This document shows positions 29,179-38,017 of a stretch of 64,000 bases of DNA, in pieces; the first letter of the stretch is position 1, and each line of letters starts with the position of its first letter. The notes under the pieces are model-generated. The model saw only the letters and a program-made list of their open reading frames with translations, did not search any database and was not told the origin of the DNA. The position numbers and the translations under genes were made by a program. The stretch is from the NCBI GenBank assembly GCA_017308515.1, contig JAFKEN010000006.1, positions 478,479 through 542,478 on the forward strand, written 5' to 3'. The stretch comes from Actinomycetales bacterium. GTDB lineage: Bacteria > Actinomycetota > Actinomycetes > Actinomycetales > Microbacteriaceae.

Positions 29179-30767
29179 GCCCGAAGCCCGCGAACCTCGA
29201 CGCCCGGCTGGAGGCCCTGCGCGTCGTGCGTGAGACCGGCGAGGGCCGGCTCACCGACGCCCGCGCGCGTGAGCTCGACGCCGTGCTCGCGCAGGCGGGC
29301 GAGCGACGCCGGCTCTCGCCCGAGCACACCGTGGTCGGGGTGTTCGGCGCGACCGGGTCGGGCAAGTCGAGTCTCGTCAACGCCCTCGTCGGCACCGAGG
29401 TCGCGGTGACCCACGTGCGCCGCCCCACCACAAGCGAGGCGCACGCCGTCGCGTGGGATGCCGACGGCGGCGCCGACCTGCTCGACTGGCTGGGGGTGCG
29501 CGAGCGCACCCAGCTCGCGACCCCGATCGATCCCCGCGCGCGCAGCCTGCTGCTGCTCGACCTGCCCGACGTCGACTCGGTGGAGGCCGCCCACCGCGCG
29601 ATCGCGGAGCGGCTCGCGGCCCAGGTCGACGCGCTCGTCTGGGTCGTCGACCCGCAGAAGTACGCGGACGAGGTGCTGCACGCGCAGTTCATCGCGCCGC
29701 ACGCGCGGCACGCGGCCGTCACCCTCGTCGTGCTCAACCAGATCGATCTGCTGCCGGCCGCCGAGGTTCCGCGCGTCGTCGAGTCGCTGCGCGGGATCGT
29801 CGAGCGCGACGGCATCCCGCGGGCGCGCATCCTCGCGGTGAGCGCGCGGACCGGCGAGGGGATCCCCGCCCTCCGGACCGCGCTGGGCGACCTCGCGGCG
29901 GCCCGCGAGGCGCGCGAGGCGCGCCTCGCCGCGGACGTCGGCACCGTCGCGGCCGCGGTTCCGACCGCGGGCACCCCGACGCGCCCGAGCACCCGTGCGA
30001 CCGAGGCGCTCGTCGCCGCGCTCGGCGACGCGGCGGGGGCGGAGGCCGTCGCGCTCGCGGTGTCGCGCTCGTACCGCAAGCGCGCGGGCCAGGCGACCGG
30101 ATGGCCCCTCGTCTCGTGGCTGCTGCGGTTCCGGCCCGATCCCCTCGCCCGTCTGGGGCTCGGACCGAGCCGGGCGGGGGAGGACCCCGAGGTGCATCGC
30201 ACGAGCATGCCCGCCCTCGATGCGGGTGCGCGGGCGAAGGTCTCCCTCGGAGTGCGCGGCTACGCGGACGCCGCCGCGGCCGGGCTGACGGACGTCTGGC
30301 GCGCGGGCGTCCGCGCCACGGCCGAACGGGCCATCGCGGCCCTGCCCGACGAACTCGATCGCGCGATCGCGCGCACCCGCCTGCCCGCCGGCCGCTCCTG
30401 GTGGTGGCTGCTCTTCACGGCGCTGCAGTGGGTCGCGGCCCTCGCGGCGGTCGCCGGCATCGGCTGGCTGCTCGCGGCGGGCCTCCTTCCGACGTTCGGA
30501 CTGCCGGCCGTCGAGGTGCCGAAGGTCGAGGGCTGGGCCGTGCCCACCCTGCTCATCTCCGGCGGAATCGCGCTCGGCGTGCTCCTCGGACTGCTCGGAG
30601 CCGCGCTCGCGGCCGCGACCGCGGCGGTCCGCCGGCGGACGGCGCGCCGACGTCTGCTCGACCAGGTCGGCTCCGTCGTGCGCGTGACCGCCGTGGAGCC
30701 GATCGCGGACGAACTCGACCGCGCGGCCGCCTTCGACGCGGCCCTCGCGCTCGCGCGCGCCGGCTAG
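29175..30767 (+). CDS. YfjP/dynamin-like GTPase (second of a tandem pair)
   Basis: A 530-aa GTPase with G1 GVFGATGSGKSSLVNALVG, G2 VRRPTTSEAH, G3 LLDLPDVDSV and a more canonical G4 LVVLNQIDLL, then AVSARTGEGI (G5). Two hydrophobic segments lie near the C-terminus: WWWLLFTALQWVAALAAVAG and VPTLLISGGIALGVLLGLLG. Together with the upstream gene (ATGA overlap) it probably forms a heteromeric membrane GTPase pair, as known for paired bacterial dynamins. The stop codon shares the palindrome CTAG with the stop of the convergent Bax-inhibitor-like gene. Confidence 0.82.
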   Translation: MSPKPANLDARLEALRVVRETGEGRLTDARARELDAVLAQAGERRRLSPEHTVVGVFGATGSGKSSLVNALVGTEVAVTHVRRPTTSEAHAVAWDADGGADLLDWLGVRERTQLATPIDPRARSLLLLDLPDVDSVEAAHRAIAERLAAQVDALVWVVDPQKYADEVLHAQFIAPHARHAAVTLVVLNQIDLLPAAEVPRVVESLRGIVERDGIPRARILAVSARTGEGIPALRTALGDLAAAREAREARLAADVGTVAAAVPTAGTPTRPSTRATEALVAALGDAAGAEAVALAVSRSYRKRAGQATGWPLVSWLLRFRPDPLARLGLGPSRAGEDPEVHRTSMPALDAGARAKVSLGVRGYADAAAAGLTDVWRAGVRATAERAIAALPDELDRAIARTRLPAGRSWWWLLFTALQWVAALAAVAGIGWLLAAGLLPTFGLPAVEVPKVEGWAVPTLLISGGIALGVLLGLLGAALAAATAAVRRRTARRRLLDQVGSVVRVTAVEPIADELDRAAAFDAALALARAG

Positions 30768-31600
30768 TTGCGCGGCAGGAAGAAGCTCAGCAGGCGCAGG
30801 ATCTCGAGGTAGAGCCACACGACGGTCAGCACGAGGCCGAAGGCGCCCGTCCAGCCGTACTTGCGCGGCAGGCCCTTCTCGACGCCGGCCTTGATCTGCT
30901 CGAAGTCCATCACGAGCGAGTAGGCGCCGAGCAGGACGGCGAGGATCCCGAGCGGGATGCCGAGCGGGATCCCGCCGAAGATCGGGATGACCAGGTCACC
31001 GCGCCATCCGTACATGGAAGTGGTCACGCCTGTCAGCATGAGCACGAGGTTGACGAGCGAGAACGCCGCGTAGCCGACGAGCAGCACGAGGAAGACCTTG
31101 GTGGCCTTCTTCGAGGCGCGCACCTTGCCGCTCGTGAACAGCGCCAGCACGACGCCCACGACGCCGAGCGTGCCCAGCAGCGCCATCGGGACGATGCCGT
31201 CCCACATCGAGGCGTAGAAGGCCGAGATGCCGCCGACGAACACGCCCTCGACCGCCGCGTAGGCGAGCACGAGCGCGGCGGAGGGCTGCTTCTTGAAGAT
31301 GTTGACCATCGCCAGCACGAAGCCGACGAGGGCGGCCGGGATCCACAGCACCGGCACGAACCAGCCGATGACGGCGCCAACAGCGAGGATCGCGAACGCG
31401 CCGAAGGCCTTCGCGATGGTGTCTTCGTAGCTCATCCGGTCCATCTGGTCCGGCGTGGCGGGCGGCATGCCGTACTGCGTCTGCAGCTGCTCGGCCGTCA
31501 CCGCCGTCTGCGCGGCGACCGGGGCGCCGTTGAGCACGGTGCCGGCGCTCACGGAGCTCGGGTTGAACGCGGGCGAGTTGCGGAAGGCGGGGTTGGCCAT
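30764..31600 (-). CDS. Bax inhibitor-1/YccA family membrane protein
   Basis: A 278-aa protein with a soluble N-terminus of about 70 residues (MANPAFRNSPAFNPSS, then AEQLQTQYGMPPATPDQ) and seven hydrophobic segments. The N-terminal MANPAFRNSPAF motif and GMPPATPDQMDRMSYEDTI are typical of the actinobacterial Bax-inhibitor-1/YccA subfamily; the C-terminal acidic-polar segment includes YLEILRLLSFF. Function in bacteria is unclear; calcium leak is known for a Bacillus homologue. AGGAGTGACC precedes the ATG and TACACT lies upstream as a possible -10. Confidence 0.88.
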   Translation of the reverse strand: MANPAFRNSPAFNPSSVSAGTVLNGAPVAAQTAVTAEQLQTQYGMPPATPDQMDRMSYEDTIAKAFGAFAILAVGAVIGWFVPVLWIPAALVGFVLAMVNIFKKQPSAALVLAYAAVEGVFVGGISAFYASMWDGIVPMALLGTLGVVGVVLALFTSGKVRASKKATKVFLVLLVGYAAFSLVNLVLMLTGVTTSMYGWRGDLVIPIFGGIPLGIPLGILAVLLGAYSLVMDFEQIKAGVEKGLPRKYGWTGAFGLVLTVVWLYLEILRLLSFFLPRN

Positions 31601-31740
31601 GGTCACTCCTGGGTGGGGCGGCGCGGGCAGGGACGACGCCGTCGCCCCAGTGTAGGGAGCGCTTGCTCGGAAACCCCTGGGGTTCCGGCGCTCGGAGGCC
31701 GTGCGTTCCGCGTCGATCGGCGCGCGTCCGGGCCGGGCGG

Positions 31741-32328
31741 TCAGCGGGCGCGCCCGGCGCGCCAGCGGGCGAGGTGCGTGCGTCGCCGGTCGCGCGCGAC
31801 GTGCACGGTGCGCGCGACCGCCGCGGCGGCCACGACCGCCGCGAGCACGAGCAGTGCGTCGGCCCAGCCGGGCAGCAGCGGGTTGGGGCGGCTTTCGATG
31901 CGGGCCACGACGAGGGTCGTCGCGATCGGGATCGTCGCGGTCGCGAGGGTCTGCAGGGGCCGCTCGCGCACGATCAGCCACGCCAGCAGGGGCACCGCGG
32001 CCGCGATCAGGCCCCACGGGCCGGCCGCGACCGCGAGCGGCGCCAGGGCGGCGGGGCCCGCCACGAGGGCCCGGCGGAAGGGGCGCGCCGGCAGGACCGC
32101 CCAGCCGACCACCCCGAGCGCGACCCCGAGCCCGGCGCCCGAGAGGCGCAGCACGGCGGCGGCGGAGGAGGTCGGGCTCACCGCCTCGAGCACGACCGTG
32201 ACGAGCGCCGCACCGGCGCCCAGCACCGACAGGCCGAGCACCGAGCGCGCGGCCCAGCCGCCCCACGCCAGCGGGAGGCGGCGGGTCGGTTCGCGCCAGC
32301 TCTCGGCGGGCGGGACGGTCGCGGCCAT
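31741..32328 (-). CDS. Hypothetical multi-pass membrane protein
   Basis: A 195-aa protein that I do not recognise. It has about five hydrophobic segments (for example SVLGLSVLGAGAALVTVVLE and GLIAAAVPLLAWLIV) and basic termini (ESWREPTRRLP and RDRRRTHLARWRAGRAR). It ends about 50 bases before a short hairpin (GGAA-CCCC/GGGG-TTCC) at 31670-31688. TAGCCT nine bases before the ATG may be its -10. It is divergent from the phosphodiesterase gene. Confidence 0.7.
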   Translation of the reverse strand: MAATVPPAESWREPTRRLPLAWGGWAARSVLGLSVLGAGAALVTVVLEAVSPTSSAAAVLRLSGAGLGVALGVVGWAVLPARPFRRALVAGPAALAPLAVAAGPWGLIAAAVPLLAWLIVRERPLQTLATATIPIATTLVVARIESRPNPLLPGWADALLVLAAVVAAAAVARTVHVARDRRRTHLARWRAGRAR

Positions 32329-32371
32329 GGCGGGCTCAGGCTAGCCGGAGCGAGGGCCGTATCGTGGCGGC

Positions 32372-33433
32372 GTGAGCGATCCGGTGCCCCCGCCGCGCGC
32401 GCCGCGCCCGCCCGCCCAGCGGGCCGTCGTCATCGGCCACCGCGGCGCGAGCGGGTACCGGCCGGAACACAGCCGGGCGGCGTACCAGCTCGCGATCGAA
32501 CTCGGGGCGGACGCGGTCGAACCCGATCTCGTCGTCACCCGGGACGGAGTGCTCGTGGTGCGCCACGAGAACGAGATCTCGGGCACGACCGACGTCGCGG
32601 CGCATCCGGAGTTCGCGGGCCGTCGCACCACCAAGGAGGTCGACGGGCAGCGGCTCACCGGGTGGTTCACCGAGGACTTCACCTGGCCCGAGCTCGCGAC
32701 GCTGCGCGCGATCGAGCGGCTGCCGCGCGAGCGCCCGCGCTCGGCGCGCTACGACGGCGCCCAGCCGATCCTGCGCTTCGACGAGCTGCTGAGCCTGCTC
32801 GATGCGGCGCCGCGGCCGGTCGGCCTCGTCGCGGAGATCAAGCACCCCACCTACTTCGAGGGGATCGGCCTGCCGCTCGACGGTCTCGTCGCCGAGGCGC
32901 TCGCCGGCTGGTCGGGGCGGCCCGGACTCGTCGTCGAGTGCTTCGAGCAGACGGTGCTCGGGCGGCTGCGAGACCGGGGGCTCGCGGCGACCCGGGTCTA
33001 CCTCTGCGAGAGGTCGGGCTCCGCCGCCGACCTGCGGGCCCGGCTCGGATCGAGCGCACCGAGCTACGCCGAGCAGTTGAACGACGCCGGGCTCGCGGCG
33101 CTCGCCGGCGAGGTCGACGGGGTGAGCGTCGACAAGGCGCTGCTGTTCGCCGGCGACGGGGCGACCACGACCGACCTTGTGGCCCGCGTCCACGCCGCCG
33201 GCCTGCTCGCCTACACCTGGACGCTGCGGCCCGAGAATCGCTTCCTCGCCCCCGCGCACCGCGGCGAGGGCGGCAAGACCGCCTGGGGCGACTGGCGCGC
33301 CGAGTTCGCGGCGATCCTCGCCACCGGGGTCGACGGCGTCTTCGCGGATCACCCCGACCTGGCCGTCGCGGCGCGGGACGGCCGCGATCACGGGACGGTC
33401 CCGGCCGCGGGCCCGGTCGCACCCCCCGCCTAG
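32372..33433 (+). CDS. Glycerophosphodiester phosphodiesterase
   Basis: A 353-aa TIM-barrel phosphodiesterase that hydrolyses glycerophosphodiesters to sn-glycerol-3-phosphate and an alcohol. The catalytic signature is clear: VIGHRGASGYRPEHSRAAY with His-Arg and Glu-His, then GADAVEPDLVVTRDGVLVVRHE. LVAEIKHP and the C-terminal GVDGVFADHPDLA complete the family. No signal peptide is seen, so it acts in the cytosol. TATCGT (32360-32365) ends six bases before the GTG, suggesting a leaderless transcript. glpD at 20834 could use its product. Confidence 0.92.
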   Translation: MSDPVPPPRAPRPPAQRAVVIGHRGASGYRPEHSRAAYQLAIELGADAVEPDLVVTRDGVLVVRHENEISGTTDVAAHPEFAGRRTTKEVDGQRLTGWFTEDFTWPELATLRAIERLPRERPRSARYDGAQPILRFDELLSLLDAAPRPVGLVAEIKHPTYFEGIGLPLDGLVAEALAGWSGRPGLVVECFEQTVLGRLRDRGLAATRVYLCERSGSAADLRARLGSSAPSYAEQLNDAGLAALAGEVDGVSVDKALLFAGDGATTTDLVARVHAAGLLAYTWTLRPENRFLAPAHRGEGGKTAWGDWRAEFAAILATGVDGVFADHPDLAVAARDGRDHGTVPAAGPVAPPA

Positions 33434-33445
33434 ACTCGTCGGGCC

Positions 33446-35926
33446 ATGACCTTCCTCGTCTCCACCGGCGACGCCGGCTTCGATCGCGACCCCGGAGACC
33501 CGTTCGGTGACACCTCGGGGGCGTTCGGCCCGGGCGGGCGCGGCGGGGGCCCCGCGGTCGACGACGCGATCCTCGCCGGGCTCAACGAGCGCCAGCGCGA
33601 GGCGGTGCTGCACCGCGGCCCGGCGCTGCTCATCGTCGCGGGGGCGGGATCCGGCAAGACGAGCGTGCTGACCCGCCGCATCGCCGGTCTGCTGCAGACG
33701 CGCGAGGCGTGGCCCAGTCAGATCCTCGCCATCACCTTCACCAACAAGGCCGCCGCCGAGATGCGCGAGCGCATCCAGGCCCTCGTCGGCGCGGAGGCGG
33801 CCGAGGGCATGTGGATCTCGACCTTCCACTCGGCGTGCGTGCGCATCCTGCGCCGGCAGGCCGAGGTCATGGGCATGAAGAGCGGCTTCACGATCTACGA
33901 CACCGCCGACTCGCGCGCCCTGCTCAAGCGCATCATCAAGGCGCTCGACGCCGACACCCTCGGGTTCACCGCGGCGGGCGCCGCCAACCGCATCTCGGGC
34001 ATCAAGAACGAGCTCGGCGACGTCGAGACCTTCGGGCGCAGCGCGAACCTCGAGGACCCGAAAGAGGCCGGGTTCCTCGAGATCTTCCGGCAGTACCAGG
34101 CGGGGCTGCGCCGCGCGAACGCGATGGACTTCGACGACCTCATCGGCGAGACGGTGCACCTGTTCCGCGCCTTCCCCGAGACGGCGGCGCTGTACCAGCG
34201 GCGGTTCCGGCACGTGCTGGTCGACGAGTACCAGGACACGAACCCGGCGCAGTACGCGCTCATCCGCGAGCTGGTGCGCGGGGTGAAGGCCGAGCACGTG
34301 CCGGCGGACACGCGGATGCGCACGGCGGCCGACGGATCCATCCCGCCCGCCTCGCTCACGGTCGTCGGCGACTCCGACCAGTCGATCTACGCCTTCCGCG
34401 GTGCGGACATCCGCAACATCACGGAGTTCGAGCGCGACTTCCCGCAGAGCCGCACGATCCTGCTCGAGCAGAACTACCGCTCGACCCAGAACATCCTCGA
34501 CGCGGCCAACGCCGTCATCGCGAACAACTTCGACCGAGTCGCGAAGAACCTCTTCACGACCGTCGGCTCGGGCGAGCTCATCGTCGGCTACACCGGGTAC
34601 ACGGCGCACGACGAGGCGCAGTTCGTCGCCGACCAGATCGAGCAGCTGCGGCAGGGCGGGGCGCGCTACGACGAGGTCGCGGTCTTCGTGCGCACGAACG
34701 CGCAGACCCGTCCGCTCGAGGAGATCTTCATCCGCTCGGGGATCCCGTACCGCATCCCCGGCGGCACCCGCTTCTACGAGCGCGCCGAGATCAAGGACGC
34801 GATGGCGTACCTCGTGCAGCTCGCCAACCCCGACGACGACCTCGCCCTGCGCCGGGTCATGAACACCCCCAAGCGCGGCATCGGCCCCGCGACCGAGGCG
34901 GCGTTGCAGGCGCACGCCGACCGGGTCGGGGTGCCGCTGCGGGAGGCGCTGCGGGATGCCGGCGAGCTCGGCCTCGGACCGAAGGTGACGGGCGCGATGC
35001 TCGAGCTGTCGGCCCTGCTCGAGGAGTACGCCGGGAAGGCCGCCGCGGGAGCCGCTCCCGCCGACCTGCTCGTCGGGGTGCTCGAGCGCACCGGCTACCT
35101 CGCGGGGCTGCGGAACTCGGGCGACCCGCAGGACGAGGCGCGCGCCGAGAACCTCGAGGAGCTCGTCGCGCAGACCAAGGAGTTCCGTCGCCAGCAGCCC
35201 GAGGGGGCGCTGCTCGACTTCCTCACCAACGTCGCGCTGTTCGCCGCCGCCGACGAGATCGACGACGAGAACGGCTCGGTCTCGCTCATGACCCTGCACA
35301 CCGCGAAGGGCCTCGAGTACGACGCGGTCTTCCTCACCGGCGTCGAGGAGGGGCTGCTGCCGCACCAGATGTCGGCCGGCGAGCCGGGCGGCCTGCAGGA
35401 GGAGCGGCGCCTGTTCTACGTCGGCATCACGCGCGCCAAGAAGCGCCTGTTCCTCTCGCTCGCGATGAGCCGCGCGACCTTCGGCGACACCCAGGTCGCG
35501 ATGCCGAGCCGCTACCTGCAGGAGGTGCCGGCGGCCCTGATCGACTGGAAGCAGAGCCCCGGCGACGCGAACTCGCGCGGGGGGATGCGGTCCCGTGCGC
35601 TCAACGCGCGCGCCCCGCGCGGCGGCGGTCGCGAGGGCTTCAGCTACGCGGGGTCGCTGGGCGCGGGCGGCGGCGCGGGCTCGGGCTCCGGTGCCGGCGG
35701 CGGTGCGGCCCGCGAGAAGCGCGAGTGGACCTCGCCGGTCACGAACGCGGTGCGCGACAACGGCGACCTGAGCCTCGAGCCGGGCGACCGGATCCGCCAC
35801 AGCGACTTCGGCGAGGGGCGCGTCGTCGACGTCACCGGCATCGGGCCGAAGCGGATCGCCGAGGTTCAGTTCGCGAACTCGCGCAAGCGTCTGCTCATCA
35901 AGATCGCGCCGATCGAGAAGCTGTAG
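33446..35926 (+). CDS. pcrA: UvrD/Rep-family ATP-dependent DNA helicase PcrA
   Basis: An 826-aa superfamily 1A helicase for DNA repair and replication restart. LNERQREAVLHRGPALLIVAG (Q motif region), Walker A AGAGSGKTSVLTRR, motif Ia AITFTNKAAAEMRERI, motif II LVDEYQDTNPAQYALI, motif III VGDSDQSIYAFRGADIRN, motif IV EQNYRSTQNIL and motif VI FYVGITRAKKRLFLS are all present. The C-terminal Gly-rich linker leads to a short Tudor-like RNA-polymerase-binding segment (IRHSDFGEGRVVDVTG). TAGACT at 33431-33436 lies nine bases before the ATG. Its last 29 bases overlap the convergent MFS gene. Confidence 0.96.
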   Translation: MTFLVSTGDAGFDRDPGDPFGDTSGAFGPGGRGGGPAVDDAILAGLNERQREAVLHRGPALLIVAGAGSGKTSVLTRRIAGLLQTREAWPSQILAITFTNKAAAEMRERIQALVGAEAAEGMWISTFHSACVRILRRQAEVMGMKSGFTIYDTADSRALLKRIIKALDADTLGFTAAGAANRISGIKNELGDVETFGRSANLEDPKEAGFLEIFRQYQAGLRRANAMDFDDLIGETVHLFRAFPETAALYQRRFRHVLVDEYQDTNPAQYALIRELVRGVKAEHVPADTRMRTAADGSIPPASLTVVGDSDQSIYAFRGADIRNITEFERDFPQSRTILLEQNYRSTQNILDAANAVIANNFDRVAKNLFTTVGSGELIVGYTGYTAHDEAQFVADQIEQLRQGGARYDEVAVFVRTNAQTRPLEEIFIRSGIPYRIPGGTRFYERAEIKDAMAYLVQLANPDDDLALRRVMNTPKRGIGPATEAALQAHADRVGVPLREALRDAGELGLGPKVTGAMLELSALLEEYAGKAAAGAAPADLLVGVLERTGYLAGLRNSGDPQDEARAENLEELVAQTKEFRRQQPEGALLDFLTNVALFAAADEIDDENGSVSLMTLHTAKGLEYDAVFLTGVEEGLLPHQMSAGEPGGLQEERRLFYVGITRAKKRLFLSLAMSRATFGDTQVAMPSRYLQEVPAALIDWKQSPGDANSRGGMRSRALNARAPRGGGREGFSYAGSLGAGGGAGSGSGAGGGAAREKREWTSPVTNAVRDNGDLSLEPGDRIRHSDFGEGRVVDVTGIGPKRIAEVQFANSRKRLLIKIAPIEKL

Positions 35927-37169
35927 CCGTCACGGTCTCCTCGGCCGAGCCCGCGCGTCCTCGCGCCGCGCGCGTCAGCAGCACCGCGAGCAGGGCGAGG
36001 GCGATGAGCAGCAGCAGCGCCGCGTCGATCGCGACCGCCGCCGAGACGCCGACACCGGTGGCGAGGATGCCGATGAGCGCCCCGCTGCCGGCGCGCGAGC
36101 CCATCGAGGTCACCTGCGCGGCGCCCACGAAACGGCCGCGGCGGTCGTCGGGGGCCTCGAGCTGCACGACGGTCTGCGAGGCCGAGTCGGCGACGATCGT
36201 CGCGATCCCCGCGACGAAGAGCGCCGCCAGCGACACCGCGACCTCGCGGGAGAGCGCGAAGGTGAGAACCGCCGCCGCGAAGAGCGCGCCGCCGATCACC
36301 GCGAGGCGCGGGTCGGGGCGCAGGCGGCCGATCGCCTCGAGCGCGACCCCGCCGAGCACCGCGCCGCTCGCCATCGCGATGAGCAGCAGCGCGTAGGCGA
36401 CCCCGGAGTCGTCGATGCCGAGGAGCTCCGAGAACTCGGGCAGCAGCGGCATGAGCGCGACGCCGATCAGCAGCCCGATCGCGGCCTGCAGCGTCATCAC
36501 GACGAGCACCGCGGGGTAGCGCGGCAGATCGCGCAGCACCGAGAAGACGTCGCGCAGGCGCATCCGGGTGACGGCCTGGCCGCCGCGGCGGTGGCCGGTG
36601 TAGGGCAGGGCGAAGAGGTAGACGAAGAACGGGATGTACACGAGCACGTTGAGCAGCATCCCGAGCCCCGGCCCCACCGTGAACAGCAGCAGCGCGCCGA
36701 ACGCGGGACCGACGACCTGCCCGAGGCTGATCGCCGTCGCGACCAGGCGGATGCCGCTGGGCAGCAGGTCGCGGCCGACCATGTCGTAGAGCAGCACCTT
36801 GTCGGCCGGGTGCCAGAGCGCGCTCGCGAAGCCGTGCACGAGCAGCAGCACGACCGCGTGCCAGGCCTGCAGCGTGCCGGTGAGGATCAGCACGCCCCAG
36901 CACACCGAGGCGACCATGAACAGGCCGGCGGCCACCTGCACGATCCGCCGGGCGTCGTAGCGGTCGGCGAGCGCGCCGAAGGGGATCGAGAACAGCAGGT
37001 GCGGCACCCAGTGGCTGACGACGGCGAATCCGGCCAGCAGCGGCGAGTGGAAGTACTGCCACATCACCCAGTAAGTGATGGCGTGCTCGGCGTTGTCGCC
37101 CGCCATCTGCAGCGCGCTGCCGCCCCAGTAGCCCGGGTACCAGCGGGCACGGAAGACGGCGAAGCGCAC
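35898..37169 (-). CDS. MFS transporter (EntS/MFS_3-like)
   Basis: A 423-aa major facilitator with 10-12 hydrophobic segments. The loop between helices 2 and 3, FGALADRYDARRIVQVA, is the conserved MFS motif A (G-x-L-x-D-R-x-x-x-R). ALWHPADKVLLYDMVGRD and VVQLEAPDDRRGRFVGAAQ match the MFS_3 subgroup of enterobactin exporter-like proteins. Substrate is unknown. TAGGCT (37176-37181, minus) ends six bases before the GTG, so the mRNA is probably leaderless. It is divergent from a padR-like regulator with an operator between them, and its 3' end overlaps pcrA by 29 bases. Confidence 0.86.
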   Translation of the reverse strand: MRFAVFRARWYPGYWGGSALQMAGDNAEHAITYWVMWQYFHSPLLAGFAVVSHWVPHLLFSIPFGALADRYDARRIVQVAAGLFMVASVCWGVLILTGTLQAWHAVVLLLVHGFASALWHPADKVLLYDMVGRDLLPSGIRLVATAISLGQVVGPAFGALLLFTVGPGLGMLLNVLVYIPFFVYLFALPYTGHRRGGQAVTRMRLRDVFSVLRDLPRYPAVLVVMTLQAAIGLLIGVALMPLLPEFSELLGIDDSGVAYALLLIAMASGAVLGGVALEAIGRLRPDPRLAVIGGALFAAAVLTFALSREVAVSLAALFVAGIATIVADSASQTVVQLEAPDDRRGRFVGAAQVTSMGSRAGSGALIGILATGVGVSAAVAIDAALLLLIALALLAVLLTRAARGRAGSAEETVTATASRSARS

Positions 37170-37236
37170 CGGCTCAGCCTAGGCATCCGGCGGACGGCGC
37201 CCGACCGTCGCGCGCTCGCGGGTCGATCGGCTGGGG

Positions 37237-37265
37237 TTGCGCGGATCTCTGTAGCGATATATCGT
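37237..37265 (+). promoter_or_regulatory. padR promoter with palindromic operator
   Basis: TTGCGC (37237-37242), 17-bp spacer, TATCGT (37260-37265). The -10 is embedded in the perfect palindrome CGATATATCG at 37255-37264, a plausible PadR operator. It lies in the 146-base gap between padR and the divergent MFS gene. Confidence 0.6.
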
Positions 37266-37315
37266 TGACGCGTCACAACAGAACGTGACCTTCAGACTTC
37301 GACAGGAGACACCCC

Positions 37316-37993
37316 ATGCGACAGCATCACGACATCCCCCCTCACGACCCCCACGGCGCGGGCCCGCACGAGCGGCGCCGGCGCCGGCCGCACCCCGACG
37401 GCGAGTTCGGCCACGGCGCCGAGTGGCGCGGGCGCGGCCGCCGCGGCGGCTGGGGCCCCGGCTTCGGCGGCCACCCCGGCGCGCCGTTCGGGCCGGGCGA
37501 CTTCGGCCCCGGCGGGTTCGGGCCGCGCCCCGGCGGCGGGCGCGCCCGCCGCGGCGACGTGCGCGCCGCGATCCTCGGACTGCTCGCCGAGGGGCCGCAC
37601 ACCGGGTACGCCCTCATCCAGGGCATCGAGGCCAAGAGCGAGGGCGTCTGGCGTCCGAGCCCCGGCTCGGTCTACCCGACGCTCGCGCAGCTCGTCGACG
37701 AGGGGCTCATCGACTCCTCCGGGGCGGAGGGCAAGCGCAGCGAGTACACCCTGACCGACGAGGGGCGCGCGTGGGTCGAGTCCCACGCCGAGGAGCTCGC
37801 CCGCGCCTGGGAGGGCCCCTTCGCGGGCGGCCGTGCCCAGCGCGAGGAGTACCGCGCCTACCGCGAGAGCGTCGGCAAGCTCATGCGCGTGATCGGGCAG
37901 TTCCCCGCCGACGCGAACCCCGAGCAGCGCGCCGCGGCCGTCGAGAAGATGGACGAGCTGCGCCGGGCCCTGTACGCCCTGCTCGCCGAGTAG
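37316..37993 (+). CDS. PadR family transcriptional regulator
   Basis: A 225-aa regulator. Residues 1-78 are a low-complexity tail rich in His, Arg, Gly and Pro (MRQHHDIPPHDPHGAGPHER, then GGWGPGFGGHPGAPFGPG). The PadR winged helix follows: RAAILGLLAEGPHTGYALIQ, then SPGSVYPTLAQLVDEGLID and KRSEYTLTDEGRAWV. The C-terminal part is a helical dimerisation region. AGGAG is 8 bases before the ATG. It probably binds the CGATATATCG palindrome in its own promoter and may control the divergent MFS exporter. Confidence 0.9.
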   Translation: MRQHHDIPPHDPHGAGPHERRRRRPHPDGEFGHGAEWRGRGRRGGWGPGFGGHPGAPFGPGDFGPGGFGPRPGGGRARRGDVRAAILGLLAEGPHTGYALIQGIEAKSEGVWRPSPGSVYPTLAQLVDEGLIDSSGAEGKRSEYTLTDEGRAWVESHAEELARAWEGPFAGGRAQREEYRAYRESVGKLMRVIGQFPADANPEQRAAAVEKMDELRRALYALLAE

Positions 37994-38017
37994 CGCGCGG
38001 GCTCGCGCGATCCGCGC

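Noticed and set aside
32336-35800. A 1154-codon open frame antisense to pcrA.
   Set aside because: It is an artefact of GC3-biased coding on the other strand: Arg/Gly/Val/Leu-rich translation with no motifs, while pcrA carries all helicase motifs.
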